A stretch of DNA of 64,000 bases from Maylandia zebra (taxonomy: Eukaryota; Chordata; Actinopteri; Cichliformes; Cichlidae): assembly GCF_041146795.1 (NCBI RefSeq), contig NC_135176.1, forward strand, positions 20,433,286-20,497,285. The letters run 5' to 3'. Below, in pieces: positions 13,458 through 27,998 of the stretch (positions are counted from its first letter, which is position 1; each line of letters starts with the position of its first letter). The position numbers were made by a program, and so were the translations under genes. The notes beneath the pieces are model-generated. The model made no database searches. It saw only the letters and a program-made list of their open reading frames with translations, and had not been told where the DNA came from.

Positions 13458-13705
13458 ACTGGGTGGAAAATCTGCTTTTCTTTTCTTTGTTTTTCTTCTG
13501 CCTTTCACTTCTTAAATAAAAAAAAGTGCTATCCTCTTATTTATGACACTACAAAAAGACTTGAGTTAGATTAAGATGAAGATATTTATGTTCTAACTCT
13601 CCTCTAAATATCCTCTCAAGTGAATTTGCAAAGCGCCTTTCCTTCCAGAAGCAGCTTTCACGGCTGCTGATGGTGAAACAAATGGTTCTTGTTCCCAAAA
13701 ACCCC

Positions 13706-13773
<68 letters not shown>

Positions 13774-14030
13774 AACACCGTTGTATCACCTGATATATAT
13801 AAGCCTTAAACCAGTGGGTCGTTAAAGTTTGACAGACCTGCAATATCCCACAGCTGTAGCCGGATCACAGTGTTACTGTCCCACTGCAACACCTTCAGGG
13901 CGAAGTCCACCCCAATGGTGGCTCGGTAGTGCTGGGAGAAGATCTGATGCACATACCGCTTGATTATGGACGTCTTCCCTACTCCTAAGTCTCCGATGAC
14001 CAGGACTTTGAAAAGAAGCTCCTGCTGCAT
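9143..14030 (-). CDS. rab38: Rab38-like small GTPase, complete in four exons
   Basis: Exons on the minus strand: 13838-14030, 13046-13176, 11365-11502 and 9143-9304, giving 207 aa (human RAB38 is 211). All introns are GT-AG and in phase. Seen: P-loop GDLGVGKT (13-20), the Rab32/38 hallmark WDIAGQE (61-67, Ile where most Rabs have Thr), G4 motif NKSD (124-127), [10 protein letters not shown] (G5, 145-154), and two C-terminal cysteines in GCSSCSKW for geranylgeranylation. That tail resembles RAB38 (CSGCAKS), not RAB32 (CC). Known: Rab38 directs tyrosinase and TYRP1 cargo to melanosomes with BLOC-2/3 and AP complexes. I chose the start at 14030 because its context (gcagccATG) is strong; an in-frame ATG at 14081 with weak context would add 17 residues. 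Intron 1 carries two (CA)n tracts. Fish have several rab38 copies and the exact paralogue is unresolved. Confidence 0.92.
9500..9720. repeat. dispersed fish repeat in rab38 intron 3
   Basis: It begins TTCAATTCAGTTTTATTTAT, passes GCACTAAATCACAACAACAG and ends with an AAACCTCCAGCAGAACCAGG block. The same 5' block recurs at 20862-20970 (GCACCAAATCACAACAACAG). No coding capacity. This type of short dispersed repeat is familiar from teleost genomes; I cannot give its database name. Confidence 0.6.
12586..12950. repeat. dispersed fish repeat in rab38 intron 2
   Basis: It starts with (CCAT)n followed by TTCCGCTTATCCTTTTCAGG, runs through GCCTATCCCAGCTGTCATAG and ACACCCTGGACAGGTCGCCA and ends near CCACCATGCGATC. 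A second copy lies at 44306-44520. A shorter diverged piece with GATAGGCTCCAGCCCC at 12415-12545 seems to be a related, inverted fragment. It is noncoding; ORFs read through it are artefacts of the repeat. Confidence 0.7.
13396..13455. repeat. (CA)n microsatellite in rab38 intron 1
   Basis: About 30 uninterrupted CA units between rab38 exons 1 and 2. The length suggests it is polymorphic. It also creates false Val-Cys ORFs on the minus strand. Confidence 0.95.
13706..13768. repeat. second (CA)n microsatellite in rab38 intron 1
   Basis: About 31 uninterrupted CA units, only 250 bp from the first tract and within the same 661-bp intron, about 70 bp downstream of the exon 1 donor site in transcript direction. 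Confidence 0.95.
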
Positions 14031-14146
14031 GGCTGCAGGCTCGGTGATATTATGAAAACTTTCCGAAGGATGCTGAGACACATCAAAACCACAGAGCAGC
14101 TACAGTAAAGGCATTCCCTTCCGTCCTGCTGCGAACCGAAATATTA

Positions 14147-14154
14147 TCACGTGA
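14147..14154. promoter_or_regulatory. palindromic TCACGTGA (M-box/CLEAR-like E-box) upstream of rab38
   Basis: The 8-bp palindrome TCACGTGA lies 117 bp upstream of the chosen rab38 start (66 bp from the alternative ATG). This is the preferred site of the MITF/TFE family. Since Rab38 serves melanosome biogenesis, MITF control is a reasonable inference, not something the sequence proves. Confidence 0.5.
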
Positions 14155-14859
14155 TCTTCTATCGTCGAGAAGCGGTCGCACTCGTCTGCAATCACCGGAG
14201 TCCAACAGTCTAAATAAAATAAGGACAGCGTGAGTTCGCTTACTTCAGAGCAAACTGCAAACTTCAGCAGAAAACTCATGGTGCGTTCACACACTCCTCG
14301 TAAACATAAGCTTCATTTTAAATTCCATCTGATGTCTTTAAAATATTCGAATAAAGCGACTCTGCAAATAACAAATTAATATCTGTCATTTAAATGTCAG
14401 AAAGGTGTGTAAAATGGATCGATGACGTCTTTGGATGTTTTCAATTAGAAAAAAATGATCGATTTAAGCTGAAGTTCGCAAATATTAGATTGTTTTACTA
14501 TTTAAAAAGCAGCAATAAATGTTTTCATGACTAAATCATTTCTGTAGCCCTACATCGTGATTGCACGGAGTGTCCATCATGGCTAAAGTCAGACAGCACC
14601 GTTATTGTAATGGACCCGAAAACCAAATGCAAATCAAAGAATCCAAACTTGATTTCAGGCTAATGTGTTGGACTTTACTTCTGAACTGAATGGAGTTTTC
14701 AATATCAATGAATAAGATCAAATAAAACGTGCAAATGCGCTTTAGTCTTTACCTAAGAACGATCAGTGCTCCATGCTGAGAAAGAGCACTGCAGGTGCCA
14801 TTTTTGTTTTGTGAGTGTTGATATGAGAAGTACAGAAGGAGTTGGAATGTGGTACTTCA

Positions 14860-15080
14860 TGATGAAGTCAGGGATAACAGAGGTATGTCAGGGTGGTGCA
14901 GGTCATGTATGAGGAGAGTGGTGGTGGACTGGTGGGAAAGTCAGATGGGTTCAGGGTGGGGGTGGACTATGATGTTTTGCAGACAACATTGTAATCTGTA
15001 GTGAGAGTAGGAAGAGGGTGGAAGCGAGGCTGGAGAGGTGGAGGTGTGCTCTGGAGAGAAGAGGAGGCAAAGTTAAAGAG
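14860..15080 (+). pseudogene. non-LTR retrotransposon reverse transcriptase fragment
   Basis: Across frames the plus strand reads pieces like VGKSDGFRVGVGL, FADNIVICSESR-like sequence (remnant of the catalytic F/YADD box) and WRCALERRGG. This pattern belongs to fish LINE reverse transcriptases. It is only a short broken fragment between the rab38 and rab39b promoters. Confidence 0.55.
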
Positions 15081-15329
15081 GCAATTTTTGGATAGTGGTT
15101 ATACTGCATATACTTATTTTTAGTGTACTGAAATGCAGTTTAACAAAAGAAAATACATTTTCTTTATAGAAGTACATAGTAGGTTAAAATGAAAATACTC
15201 CAGCAAATATTGTACTTATAGTACAAGAGCAAATAGAATAAGTTTAGTTGTTTTCCACTGGCTGATCATTCGCTGTCACCCTGGAGGTCTAGGGGGAAAA
15301 AATTATAAATATATTTTTGTAAGTACTAA

Positions 15330-15480
15330 GTACTGATATGAAACAATCGCATGTGTGTTCGTTTCTTATTTACCGTTTTTTTCTTCCGTTTAGCACGTGA
15401 ATGCATCGCCCCGGGAATCTGCTGCTGCGCTGCTGTGCGCGCCATTACGGTAATGGTACTGATGAGGGCGAGGAAGAGAC
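15330..15480 (+). promoter_or_regulatory. rab39b promoter / noncoding first exon
   Basis: A CpG-rich block (CACGTGAATGCATCGCCCCG, TGTGCGCGCCATTACGG) ends at a good donor, GAAGAGAC|GTGAGTG, at 15480/15481. The next acceptor in this direction is TTGTCTTGCAG at 16600, 18 bp before the rab39b ATG. Inference: a noncoding exon 1 near here splices to 16601. CpG-rich sequence continues downstream to about 15660. Confidence 0.5.
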
Positions 15481-16615
15481 GTGAGTGCGATGCTGCTGCT
15501 GTGTTCTGCTGCCATTTCATCAGCGGATCATCGCGGAAATATCAACAGCCCCGCTGTAATGAGCCAGCAGATCGGATCACCTGTCGGGCCAAACACCGCT
15601 CACCCCGTTTTCACCCTTTAAACCGGCTCACAAAGCGATGCTGCACCGGAGGCCCTGCTAATGCTCTGTATGTTACCGCCTGGGGTTTTCTGTAAGCAAC
15701 AACAGAACCAGTGCTAGATTAGGGGTCATTTTTTTCTTCTTTTTTGGAAACATAATCATCAATATGGGGTTTCTTTTTTTCAAGTACTGAGCTCTGAAAT
15801 TGAGGTAGGTCACACTTTATTAGTTGTTTAATTTAATTGTTGTCCAGAAAAATAATTAACTAAGTAGAGAATGCTCATTGAGCTAAGAGGGTTGGGCCTT
15901 GTGATCAAAACAAAAAAAATTAAATAAAGAACCATATAGTTTGTTGCATCATTAGTAGCACAGGACGCCTTCTTCCTATCTATGGTGATTTTTAAGCAAC
16001 TATATTAAACCTGAATTCTGGCTTTATTCAAGGCCTCATTGTGTGTTATTGCTCTATAACAACCACTCTGCTATCCACATGGGGGCTGACTACGCCACTG
16101 TTTACTGAGTTGGAGAGGAGTGGCCTCCCCCTCCCTCTTTCAAATTAGATCACCCATCTGTAAATCACATGGCCACTGCTGAGACGCTATGAGCCTATTA
16201 TTCCCATGTTTAGAGGAAAGCCATAATCCCAAAAAATATCCTTCTAGTCAGCACAATCTCTGGATTAAATGTAATGTTTGATCTGTTTAAACTCATTTAA
16301 GCAGATCTTCTTTTTCTGAAAAAGACAGAGGGGCTTGTGGAAGCTTTAAAGTCTGATGTTTAATCTACAGCTGTTTCCATCCCCTTTGAAGGATCCAAAT
16401 TTGAAGACATGAACAGCAGGATTTTAATTGATGTTTTAGATTTTATATTTACAAAAATCCTTCCATTAGATGATGTAAAATATTTGGTTTTGTGAGGAGA
16501 GGATTCTCATTTCATCTTTTTAAGAGTCTCGTTTTAGTCTCAGTATTGGGCTTACTGTGGGTGACCCTGACTAAGTGAGTGGGGTTTTTTTGTCTTGCAG
16601 AACTTATTTCAATGA

Positions 16616-19506
<2,891 letters not shown>

Positions 19507-20430
19507 TTCGGCTGCAGCACGTTAGGGTGAGAGGTGGTAATACTTCAGTGGACTCCATATGTACAAGATCTTTTTTGCCATGGCTGCTCTCAGGCCAGTT
19601 TTAGGGGACTTTAATGTTTCCCCTGCTCAGTTACATACTTATTCATATAGACGTTATTTTAACATTCAATTGCCTGTTTAAGGCTCAAACTTGGGGCACT
19701 TTGTTGATGTTCCCAACAGGTGTAGAAGCACAAGAAGCATCCTGCCACTTCATCTTTCTGTGTGCATGCGTGTAACTCTAGTCATCCTGCTGTCTTTGCA
19801 GCTGCTACTGACACTTAAGCTTTACTCCACCTTTGGCCTTTCCTGATGTGTACAGTTATACTCCAGTGGCCAGTTCCGTTTCTCTAGCTGCACATGTATA
19901 AAAGACTATCAGTGTAGTGTATTTATACTCTTGTGTGACTTTAATTTGATGAATCAGCGATGCCACGACTGAGCCACGCCTCTTCCTTTTTTCTGGAAAT
20001 GCCTCTGAATATACCGCAGCCCGTTGTGGACTATATTCGGCTGGAGAGAGGAGGCAGAAAGAGGCAGCAGCCTCGCCGACTGATTGTACGCCTGCACTAC
20101 AAATCTGAGTGGCTTAACGCATAAAGAAGGTGGAGGTCGGTGAACTCCAAGCGAACCAAAGTTTCAGATGTCTCGTTTGTTCACCTGAACGCGGAGGAAC
20201 GAGTTTGCACTGTGAAAATGATTAATGGTACATTTGTTCTTTGCTGGAAGAAAAACGTTACTGTAGCTGCTTATTTTAGCCTTGACGACTTGATCGATAT
20301 GGCAAGTTCTCAGTTCACGTTTACTGCTCCGTGTTGGGTTACTGGTGAGAACAGGTGAGAAACTGTCCAAAAGCCTTTTGTATAGATCCCCATAGTGTTC
20401 AATTTGAAATAAATATAAAGTCACAGTAAA
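19507..20430 (+). other. rab39b 3' UTR
   Basis: After the stop at 19504-19506 there is about 0.9 kb of unique DNA ending at a canonical AATAAA at 20408-20413. Inference: cleavage occurs shortly after 20425. The ORF at 20140-20358 lies inside this UTR and has no protein features; it starts with a repeat core (TGAACTCCAAGCGAACCAAA) also seen at 28792. Confidence 0.5.
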
Positions 20431-20861
20431 AAGAAAGTGAAGCTTCCTTTCATTTCTAAGGTTTTGTGTGTCAGGATGTTACTAAAAAATCAACTGGTCC
20501 CTTAAAGCCCCTAAAATGAGGCTAAAACTAACAAAAAAATCAACCTCAGGTAATCCAAAAACATTTATTTATCAGCAAACATTAAACAAAAATGCAGACG
20601 CAGTGTGTGGAAAAGCAAAGTACACGTTTACTGCTTCCACAGGAATTAACAAGGTAAGTAGCAGCAAGGAGTTCTCATTAAAATGCCCTGATTAATTGGT
20701 CATCAGCTGGTATAAGCACCACTATTAAAGCACATGTTTTGATAGTTTGCAGATCTGGAGCATTCAGGTACAAGGTAATACAATGCCAAGGACAAAAAGC
20801 ATCAGCAATGAACTTATAAAATCACTTGTTGCTGCCCTGGAAAGAGTTATAAGATCACTCC

Positions 20862-20970
20862 AATTCAATTTCATTGATATAGCACCAAATCACAACAACA
20901 GTTGCCTCAAGGTGCTTTATTTTATAAGGTAAGGACAATAATACAGAGAAAACAGAGAAAAGTCCAACAA
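20862..20970. repeat. second copy of the TTCAATTCAGTTTTATTTAT repeat (5' part)
   Basis: Shares the ATATAGCACCAAATCACAAC and AACAACAGTTGC blocks with the 9500-9720 copy. Truncated on the right. Confidence 0.55.
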
Positions 20971-21049
20971 TCAGATGGCCTCCTTGTGAGCATTACAAAC
21001 AATTTGAAGTCTGTCATCCCACCTGAATGTTTTCACAAGTGCAAAACAT

Positions 21050-21530
21050 TTAGGTGAATGGAGACCACAGCAAATCTACCCCAGGGTCAGACTGTACAAT
21101 GCTCAGAGAAAAAAATCAATGTTAAAATTCATGAAAGTAAGCTTAGAAAAAGACTGAACAAGTATAGTTTGTTTGGAAGGGTTTCCAGCAGAAAGCTTCG
21201 TCTCACTATAAACAACATGGCAGCACAGCTTCAGTTTGCAAAGCTGCACCCGAACAAACCACAAGACTTCTGGGACAATGTCCTTTACAGGCGAGACCAA
21301 AGTGGTGATGTTTGGCCATAATACACAGCTCCACATTTTGAGCAAACCAACCACAGCATGTGAGCACAAACAACTCTTAGCAGCTGTGAAGCACGGTGGT
21401 GGAGGGGTGATGATCTGTGCTTCTTTCTTTTTTTGAAGCTGCAGGACCAGGCGCCTTGCAGTCTTTGAGACGACTATGCACTCCTCTGTTACCCAAATGT
21501 TCAAGAGACAAACGTGAGGCCATCTGTCAG
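21050..21530 (+). pseudogene. Tc1-like transposase relic
   Basis: A plus-strand frame reads FAKLHPNKPQDFWDNVLY, then after a frameshift GETKVVMFGHNTQLHI and HGGGGVMICASFF, the arrangement around the first catalytic Asp/Glu of Tc1-like transposases. Several stops and at least one frameshift; no complete inverted repeats seen. Confidence 0.7.
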
Positions 21531-23394
21531 ACAGCTAAAGCTTAACAGAAATTGGTTCCTGTGACAGAAAAATGACACCAAACACTTTGAGTGATGGGAC
21601 CTTAAAATCCAATTTATCTAAGTTTATCCCACATTAGATTTTATTTCACGGCGTCTCTGTAGCTTTCACAGCATCCCTCTTAAACAAACGCCCAGAGGTT
21701 TGTGCTGTGAATAAACACAGGAAACAGACTAGCCCACAGCCTGTGCGGCTCACCTCACTGTGTGACTCGCGTGTATTAGAATACAGTGGAAAAAAACAAG
21801 CAACCATCTGGATGGAAAAAAACCAGACCATTGAGCCGTGTCTGTTTCATCATGCATGCAGCGTGTACATCCGTAAGTAATGAAAAGGGATATTATTGGG
21901 AAAAAATCAGTGTAATGAGATAATGAACATACATTTGAAATGGATAAAGTAACATTTATAGTTATTTTATTTTTAGATTCCTTCAATATTATTGTTTGAC
22001 ACATACATTTAACACTATTTCTTCCTATGAACTGCTTCTTAATTCATTCAGTACTTACTCAGTACGAGTCTTTGGAGTCTGTTTAAAATTCATTTATACA
22101 CTCAGTCCATTTAATTGAAAATTTCCAAAGACAGAAAGGGCTTTTTCCTTTTAATCTTTGATATATTGTAGGTAACTGTTTCACTGTAGGAGCAGAATGG
22201 ATGAGAGATGTGAAAAATAAAACAAAACTGCATGTGAAACACAGCACAAAGGAAAAAAATTGACAGATTTAACTTTTTTGGTGGCATTAACCATCGAACA
22301 GGCTTTCATATACATTCAGCTGTGTGTTATTCCTTTGAGCTCTGACGTCTGAAGTGTAAGGTGGCGGGAAACACATTTATATCACATTACACTAAACGTG
22401 TGAATAATTTATTTGTAACCAAATCCTGACAAGGTTGGTCGTTTGATGTTGTTGTGGCATTATATACACCTCGATCGTCATTGGAAATAAATGCCTGGAA
22501 GTGAAAAGGTTTTTCTTTGGAGATTCGCTGTTGTGCAGGTTTTCAAGCTTACACACAGCTTTGCCACAGTGGTTCATAGCTGTACTGTTTCCAGATTGGC
22601 ACATTGCAGTGTGCGACCACTAGAGCGCAGCCTTAGTGTGTCGAGAAGAGAGGAGGGAGCAGCTCTTATGCATTTTTATAGTGTAGAGATTTTAAAAAAG
22701 ACTCTTCCTTCTCCAAAATGTGTTCCTTTTTCTTTCTTTTTCAGCCTGTTACCGAAGGTGAGACAAACAAAGAAGTTAAAATCCACATTTTTGTTGTGAT
22801 TTTCAAATTCAGTCGTATGGAAAATGTAAGTGCAACCCTACATCTATCACAACTTCAAAGCAATAAAACGAAACATTCCTCCCGGGGAGTAAAAGATGGA
22901 AAATGTCGCATTTAAATCTCTTAAAGTAAGGACGACTCACTGGAAACTTTATTAAGTACACCTGTTCTTGTTGCTTGATAACAATCGCCCAATCATGTGG
23001 CAGCAACTTGCACGTAGACATGCTCAAGGCAACCCGCTGAAGTTGAAACTGAACACCAGAATGGGGAAGAAAGACAGGCTGGTGTTTCAGAATCTCCTAG
23101 TTTGCTGGGATTTTCCATTTCTAGGGTTTACAGAGAATGATCCAAAGAAAAGGAAATGTCCAGTAAGTGGTAGCTCTCTGGGAGAGCATGCCTTTTTAAG
23201 TAGCAAAGGTCAGAGGAGAACGGCCAGAGAGCTATTAAAGCTGGTAGGATGGCAACAGTATCACAAATAACCGCTCATGTCAACCATGGACCCTTTTCTG
23301 GAGAAATGTGATCAACAGATCAGAAATGATCGGTGCTGAACAGTTGATTGCTTTTTTAAACAGAAAGGAATCAGGGAGCTGAATGATCTGCTGA

Positions 23395-24350
23395 TTAGTT
23401 GTCTTTTAGTGTTATTAGATTTGAGTGCTGCGTTTGACACTGTGGATCGCTGTATTTCTCTGAAGCATCTCAAATTTCTGGTTCAATATTAAGGTGGATT
23501 TATTCTTATTCACAGGAAAGGTCTTTTACTGTAGTCACTTGGACGTGATGTCACCATCAATGGAAGTTAAGTGTGGGGTACCTCAGGGGTCTGTCCTCAG
23601 GCATCTTTCTTTGTACATGTTACCCTTGGTTTCAAATTCAAAATTCAAATTCAAATTTTTATTTGTCACGTACACAGTCATACACAGTACGATATGCAGT
23701 GAAATGCTTGGACAACTGCTCGTGACCTAAAGAAAACAAAAAAGGAAAAGGCTATGAATAAGATAGGAAATAAATATGAAAAATTAAAAAGGGTAAATTT
23801 TACTAGGAAGGAATAAAATATAAATTAAGGTTAAAAAGGAAATAACTGTACAACACAAATTAGAATGAAGGGTAAATTTAACTGGGAAAGAATAAGATAA
23901 AATATATAAATTAAAGTTGAAAATAAAATAACTGTACAACAAAATACACAATATAGAACTATATAAGAATGTATGAAGAAATATAAATAAATATATACAC
24001 AATAACAGCAGCGTGATTTAAGTAATGAAGTGAAAACAATGTCCAGAATGGACTGTGTGGTGGTGTGATTGAGAGACCGTATCGCCTGCGGGAAGAAGCT
24101 TGGTATATGTCATCCGCGGGCATAGCACAGCATTTTCACTCATACATTTCTTTTAACCACAGTAAAAATCTTAAAGTCAGTGCACTGAATGACTGTATCC
24201 AAGACATTAAATTCAGCATGGCACAGAGCTTCCTGCACCTAAATATGGATAAAACAGAATTAATGGTTATTAATTCCCATTTTAGCTTCTCTTCATTGGT
24301 TATCTGTTAATGTTAATTTTAGAATTTAATTAAATATTTTATAGTTGACT
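23395..24350 (+). pseudogene. LINE reverse transcriptase relic (Rex1/L2-like), split
   Basis: Left piece: a frame with LLDLSAAFDTVDR, then GVPQGSVLRHLSLYMLPL, the conserved RT blocks. Right piece after the inserted repeat: LNDCIQDIKFSMAQSFLHLN followed by MDKTELMVI, the next conserved block in the same order. The YADD catalytic box is missing at the split. Assignment to the Rex1/L2-like group rests on the SAAFDTVD and LNxxKTE motifs. Confidence 0.65.
23635..24115. repeat. dispersed repeat inserted into the LINE
   Basis: Begins with iterated TTCAAATTCAAA, then TTTTTATTTGTCACGTACAC and GTGAAATGCTTGGACAACTG, and ends near GGGAAGAAGCTTGG. No coding capacity; breaks the reverse transcriptase frame between GSVL...YMLPL and the LNDC block. 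Confidence 0.6.
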
Positions 24351-25509
24351 CTTAAAGTGTATTTCGAGTCATAAGCTCAGCTGAGGCTCTGCTGGCCATC
24401 CCACAGTCTTAACTGAGAACCAAGGGTGACCATTCTTAGGTACATGGACTGCTTCTTTACTCTGAGCACTCAAAGCTTATCCAGTTTTTACTACAAGCCT
24501 CGTTCACCCATTTCTATACCCAAGCACGTCGTACACACACACTCACACAGATGGATTAGAGTTCATACTTTGAAATGCAGACGGGAGTAGCGGGGTATCA
24601 CATATACAGAGCCCACTTCCTGACCTACAGCCAACCCAATCTCACTATTGAGGTGATGAGCTCACTGTCATACATCATTCTTACAAATCCTTCTTAAAGA
24701 CATATTTTTATGAGCCTTTTCTGTCTCATTTCACTGTTGTCCTTTATAAGCATCTTTTCCTGGTGTTCATTTTTAGATGTATCTAACTAGTTTGAATTTA
24801 TTCTACATTTATTCCTCGCTTTTCTTGTCAGAATTATCATACCTAATATTTCAGTTTTCTCTGATGTTTGCAAGGCAACAATACTGCGTAAGTATTTATT
24901 GGCGTCTGATGGCTACAAAGCACCACGTAGCAAAGCTCAGACCATCTCAAATTGGTTTTGGTAATGCAAATTGTCTTTGAAGTGCGGTGAGAACAAGGAA
25001 GCTCCTCACAGAAACACCCCAGAGAGGTGGTGGATTTGAATCCAGGACCTTCTTTCTGTGAGACAACAGTGCTCACCACCTGCTGAATCCATGTCATGAA
25101 TACTTATGACAGTGCTGAAGGTAAAAGGGGATCTAACCTGATACTAGTGAGGTGTATCTAATAAAGTGTCCAGTTAATGTCTTATTGTCAATTCTTTTGG
25201 TTGCAGTGATTATCTAATGATGCAACGAGGTAATTCTTACCGAACCGTCTAAACTTTTTGAGCCGAAAGTGAGAATTTAACAGAGTAAGAATTTAATTGG
25301 CTAAAGTTACCAAGCTGGTCAAACTGCCTAAAAAGGGTTGGCACCTGGCATAACTCATAAAGACTGCATTGTTGACATAGTTACGTGAGTCACCGATGAC
25401 TCATGGAAAAAAACAAAAATGTGCTTCAGTTGCCTCCAACACAGCCAACTCACACGGACATCTTTCTACGAAAACCAAGAAGTGCACAAGACAGAGACGT
25501 TAAATCAGG

Positions 25510-27998
25510 TGTGATCATCAATCACTTTTATTTTTTTTAAAAACAAAACAAACAAACACTGAAAATACAGCTACATTTATACATGGCAGCGATATGTACA
25601 GGATATAAAAGAAATATTTTGCTGCTGTTAATGATCCAGCAGTGAGAGAGGGGATGATTGTTTTTCCTTTTGTGAAAGGCACAGAAGCTGGCTGTAAAGA
25701 ACAGAGTGACACGAGGCACGGCCGCGTCACAAAATACTCCCGGTAATGAATTTCCGGCAAGCAGCATTAAAATGTAGAGCGGGGTTTACACTGAAAGTAC
25801 TGACTCTCTTAGCAGCCGCAGCGCCTTCCACAGGCTGACAGATGGGTTTTTATTTTTCCAGGCACCAGTTTATACTTCAATAACATCTAAAAATCCAAAT
25901 CTACTCCCCTCTCCACTAATTTTCAAGTTCTGTCATGTCTTATGGGAAAGCGTCCGCTGGGACCATCTTATCTGAAGAAAGTAGGGATTTTTTTCCCCTC
26001 CATGTGGCTTCCAGCAGCACAAGCATCAAATGTTCGTAAAATGCCTTCAAGTGTCATTCCAAACCCTCACCGTATCAAATTATAATTGGTCATATTTTAG
26101 AGAAACAATTCATATAATTTACAGCATTACACAAATAAAGATACAGTTTTAAACAAATACTGTACACTCTACAGTAAAGCACTTTACTAGGACCCCCCCC
26201 CCCCAAAAAAAACAACAACAAACAAATACTTTTGACAATAAGTTACTGACTATTGACATGGGCAAAGATAGGTTTGAAAAATAATTTATAGACCAGCTTT
26301 AAGGGGTCACTCCTTGCTTCTGGAAAACGCGCGGGTCCCAAAAACTAGATCATTTGGTCAGCAAGTACAATTAAAATCATGTGACGATTGACGACATTTT
26401 TTCAACAAAGACAAACAAAAAAACCCAACCAAACAAAATAAAACAAAGCCCCCAGGGAACGGCACTCTAAACTGTACATGTAATGATTAAAATACGTTAA
26501 CATCTAAAAAGCAGACTGACTGATTAAAGTTTATATGAAAAGGGAAAAAAAAAGAGAAAGCAAACAATACTAGAAACATTTAAATATTAACATTTTATAC
26601 CAAGGAAGAAAAAAAATGCAGTAAAATTAAAGTTTAAAATAATAAATGTGATGAGTACTCAACAGACAAAGCTGCCAAGAACAAGTTTCAATTGAAACTA
26701 AACAAGAACCTTTGTGAAAAAAAGGAAACAAGAATACTTATTTTTCACAAGGAAGTAGAAAGCAAAAGAAAGGTGACAAAATAAAAAATAAAAAAAATGT
26801 GTTATAGTAGTGATTGGATATGGGTCCTTTATCAGAAAACAACCCCAGCTCCCAGACACCAAAATACTCGCAGTATCCGTCCATCACAGGATCGGACGAC
26901 GAAGGTAAGAGGCACACAGGTGCAGTTCTGTCAGGAAGTCTACGCGGATCATTTAAAATTCATAGAGAGCTTTCCATGGCATTGGAAAAAGCTCTTGGGT
27001 GGGAAAATAGACATTTGTAACCAAACAGATAGATGATGGGGTATCCTCCTCTAAATACCAGAAAACAGAAGGAAAGACAAAACAAAAATCTCACAACTCC
27101 TGCTTTCCTTTGTTATCTTGACTTTACTTTCTTTGTTTACAACCTGTATTTACCAGGTTCAAATCAAAGGCCTCAAAATGTGCAAAAATGCAGTCTACAT
27201 GCAACCGCCCTCCCCCCCCCAAAATTTCTAAAATAACATAAAACGGGCGCATTTAACCGATTCCACAATGATTTCGTGTACACATGCTGTAAGGTGGGTC
27301 TCTGGGAGTTGGGGTTGGAGCAAACAAGGGCGGTAGTGTCTTTACAAACTCCTTAAAGCTGCACAGTGAGTAAGATGGCATCCGTCGCGTGCTGCTGACC
27401 TAAATGCACCGATGCAAACAAGCAGGGAAGGTGAACTCTACAGAAAGATGGTTAACGGACAGATGCGTCTGCACCTTCTGCTTATTTTTTCTTTCTAAAA
27501 AGGGAAAAAAAAGGAAAAGAAAACGTGAAGTGTAGCTGACAGTTGTAAACTGACTGGCTTAAGTCATAGTGATTTACACTGTGGTTCTTTGTGGCCGGAT
27601 GGGAGGGTTGGAGTAACGGAAAAGGAAGCAAACATGAGAAGTGTAACATTCTTCCAGTTTACAGCTTCTGATAACTGAAAACATAAACTCATAGATGTTT
27701 GTTGGGTCCATTCGAAGCATTTTCTCATAGGCAGCGAAATGTCTCCAGAGGGCTATGGCTAAGGAGAAATGGGTTAGAACGGGCACGTAGTGAGAAGTGG
27801 CTCCGCGTGTCTAACCATCAAGTTAAATCAGCCTCTAAAAATCAGAGGTAAGATGTGTGTCGCATTTTCTTGCCTCTCCTCCTTCAAACCCAGGGCAGCG
27901 TTCCAAGCCGCCTACACTGCAACATTTGGCGGTAACCACATGGCCAAACATGAGTGTGGAAGTTCTGCAACGCTCCCCCAGGTCTGTGCCAGTCTGCA
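25510..27998 (-). other. slc7a3 3' UTR (inferred)
   Basis: Downstream of the slc7a3 stop the minus strand continues about 2.5 kb through AT-rich, apparently repeat-free DNA to an AATAAA (plus TTTATT at 25527-25532). No other gene is visible here. Long 3' UTRs are usual for cationic amino acid transporters, where they carry translational and stability elements; that role is an inference. Confidence 0.45.

Larger units (their letters stand above)
20431..22930. other. intergenic region, mostly unique, with two repeats
   Basis: Between the rab39b poly(A) signal and the nested transposon block. It holds the dispersed repeat at 20862-20970 and the Tc1 relic at 21050-21530. From 21600 to 22930 I see only AT-rich unique sequence with no supported exon on either strand. 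Confidence 0.5.
22938..25175. mobile_element. nested composite: Tc1-type ends enclosing a LINE that is itself interrupted
   Basis: Left end CACTGGAAACTTTATTAAGT-ACACCT and right end AGGTGTATCTAATAAAGTGT-CCAG are inverted copies of one terminal repeat. About 400 bp next to the left end (GCCCAATCATGTGGCAGCAA onward) is the usual interior of this fish family, also found inverted at 42826-43240. Inside are a reverse transcriptase fragment (23395-24315) split by another repeat (about 23635-24115). Order of insertion by nesting: outer DNA transposon, then LINE, then the inner repeat. Confidence 0.6.

Noticed and set aside
13317-13778. Val-Cys and Thr-His repeat ORFs on both strands
   Set aside because: They are translations of the (CA)n microsatellites in rab38 intron 1.
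15351-15695. 114-aa plus-strand ORF in CpG-rich DNA
   Set aside because: It lies across the rab39b promoter and a good splice donor; no family resemblance and CpG islands often hold open frames.
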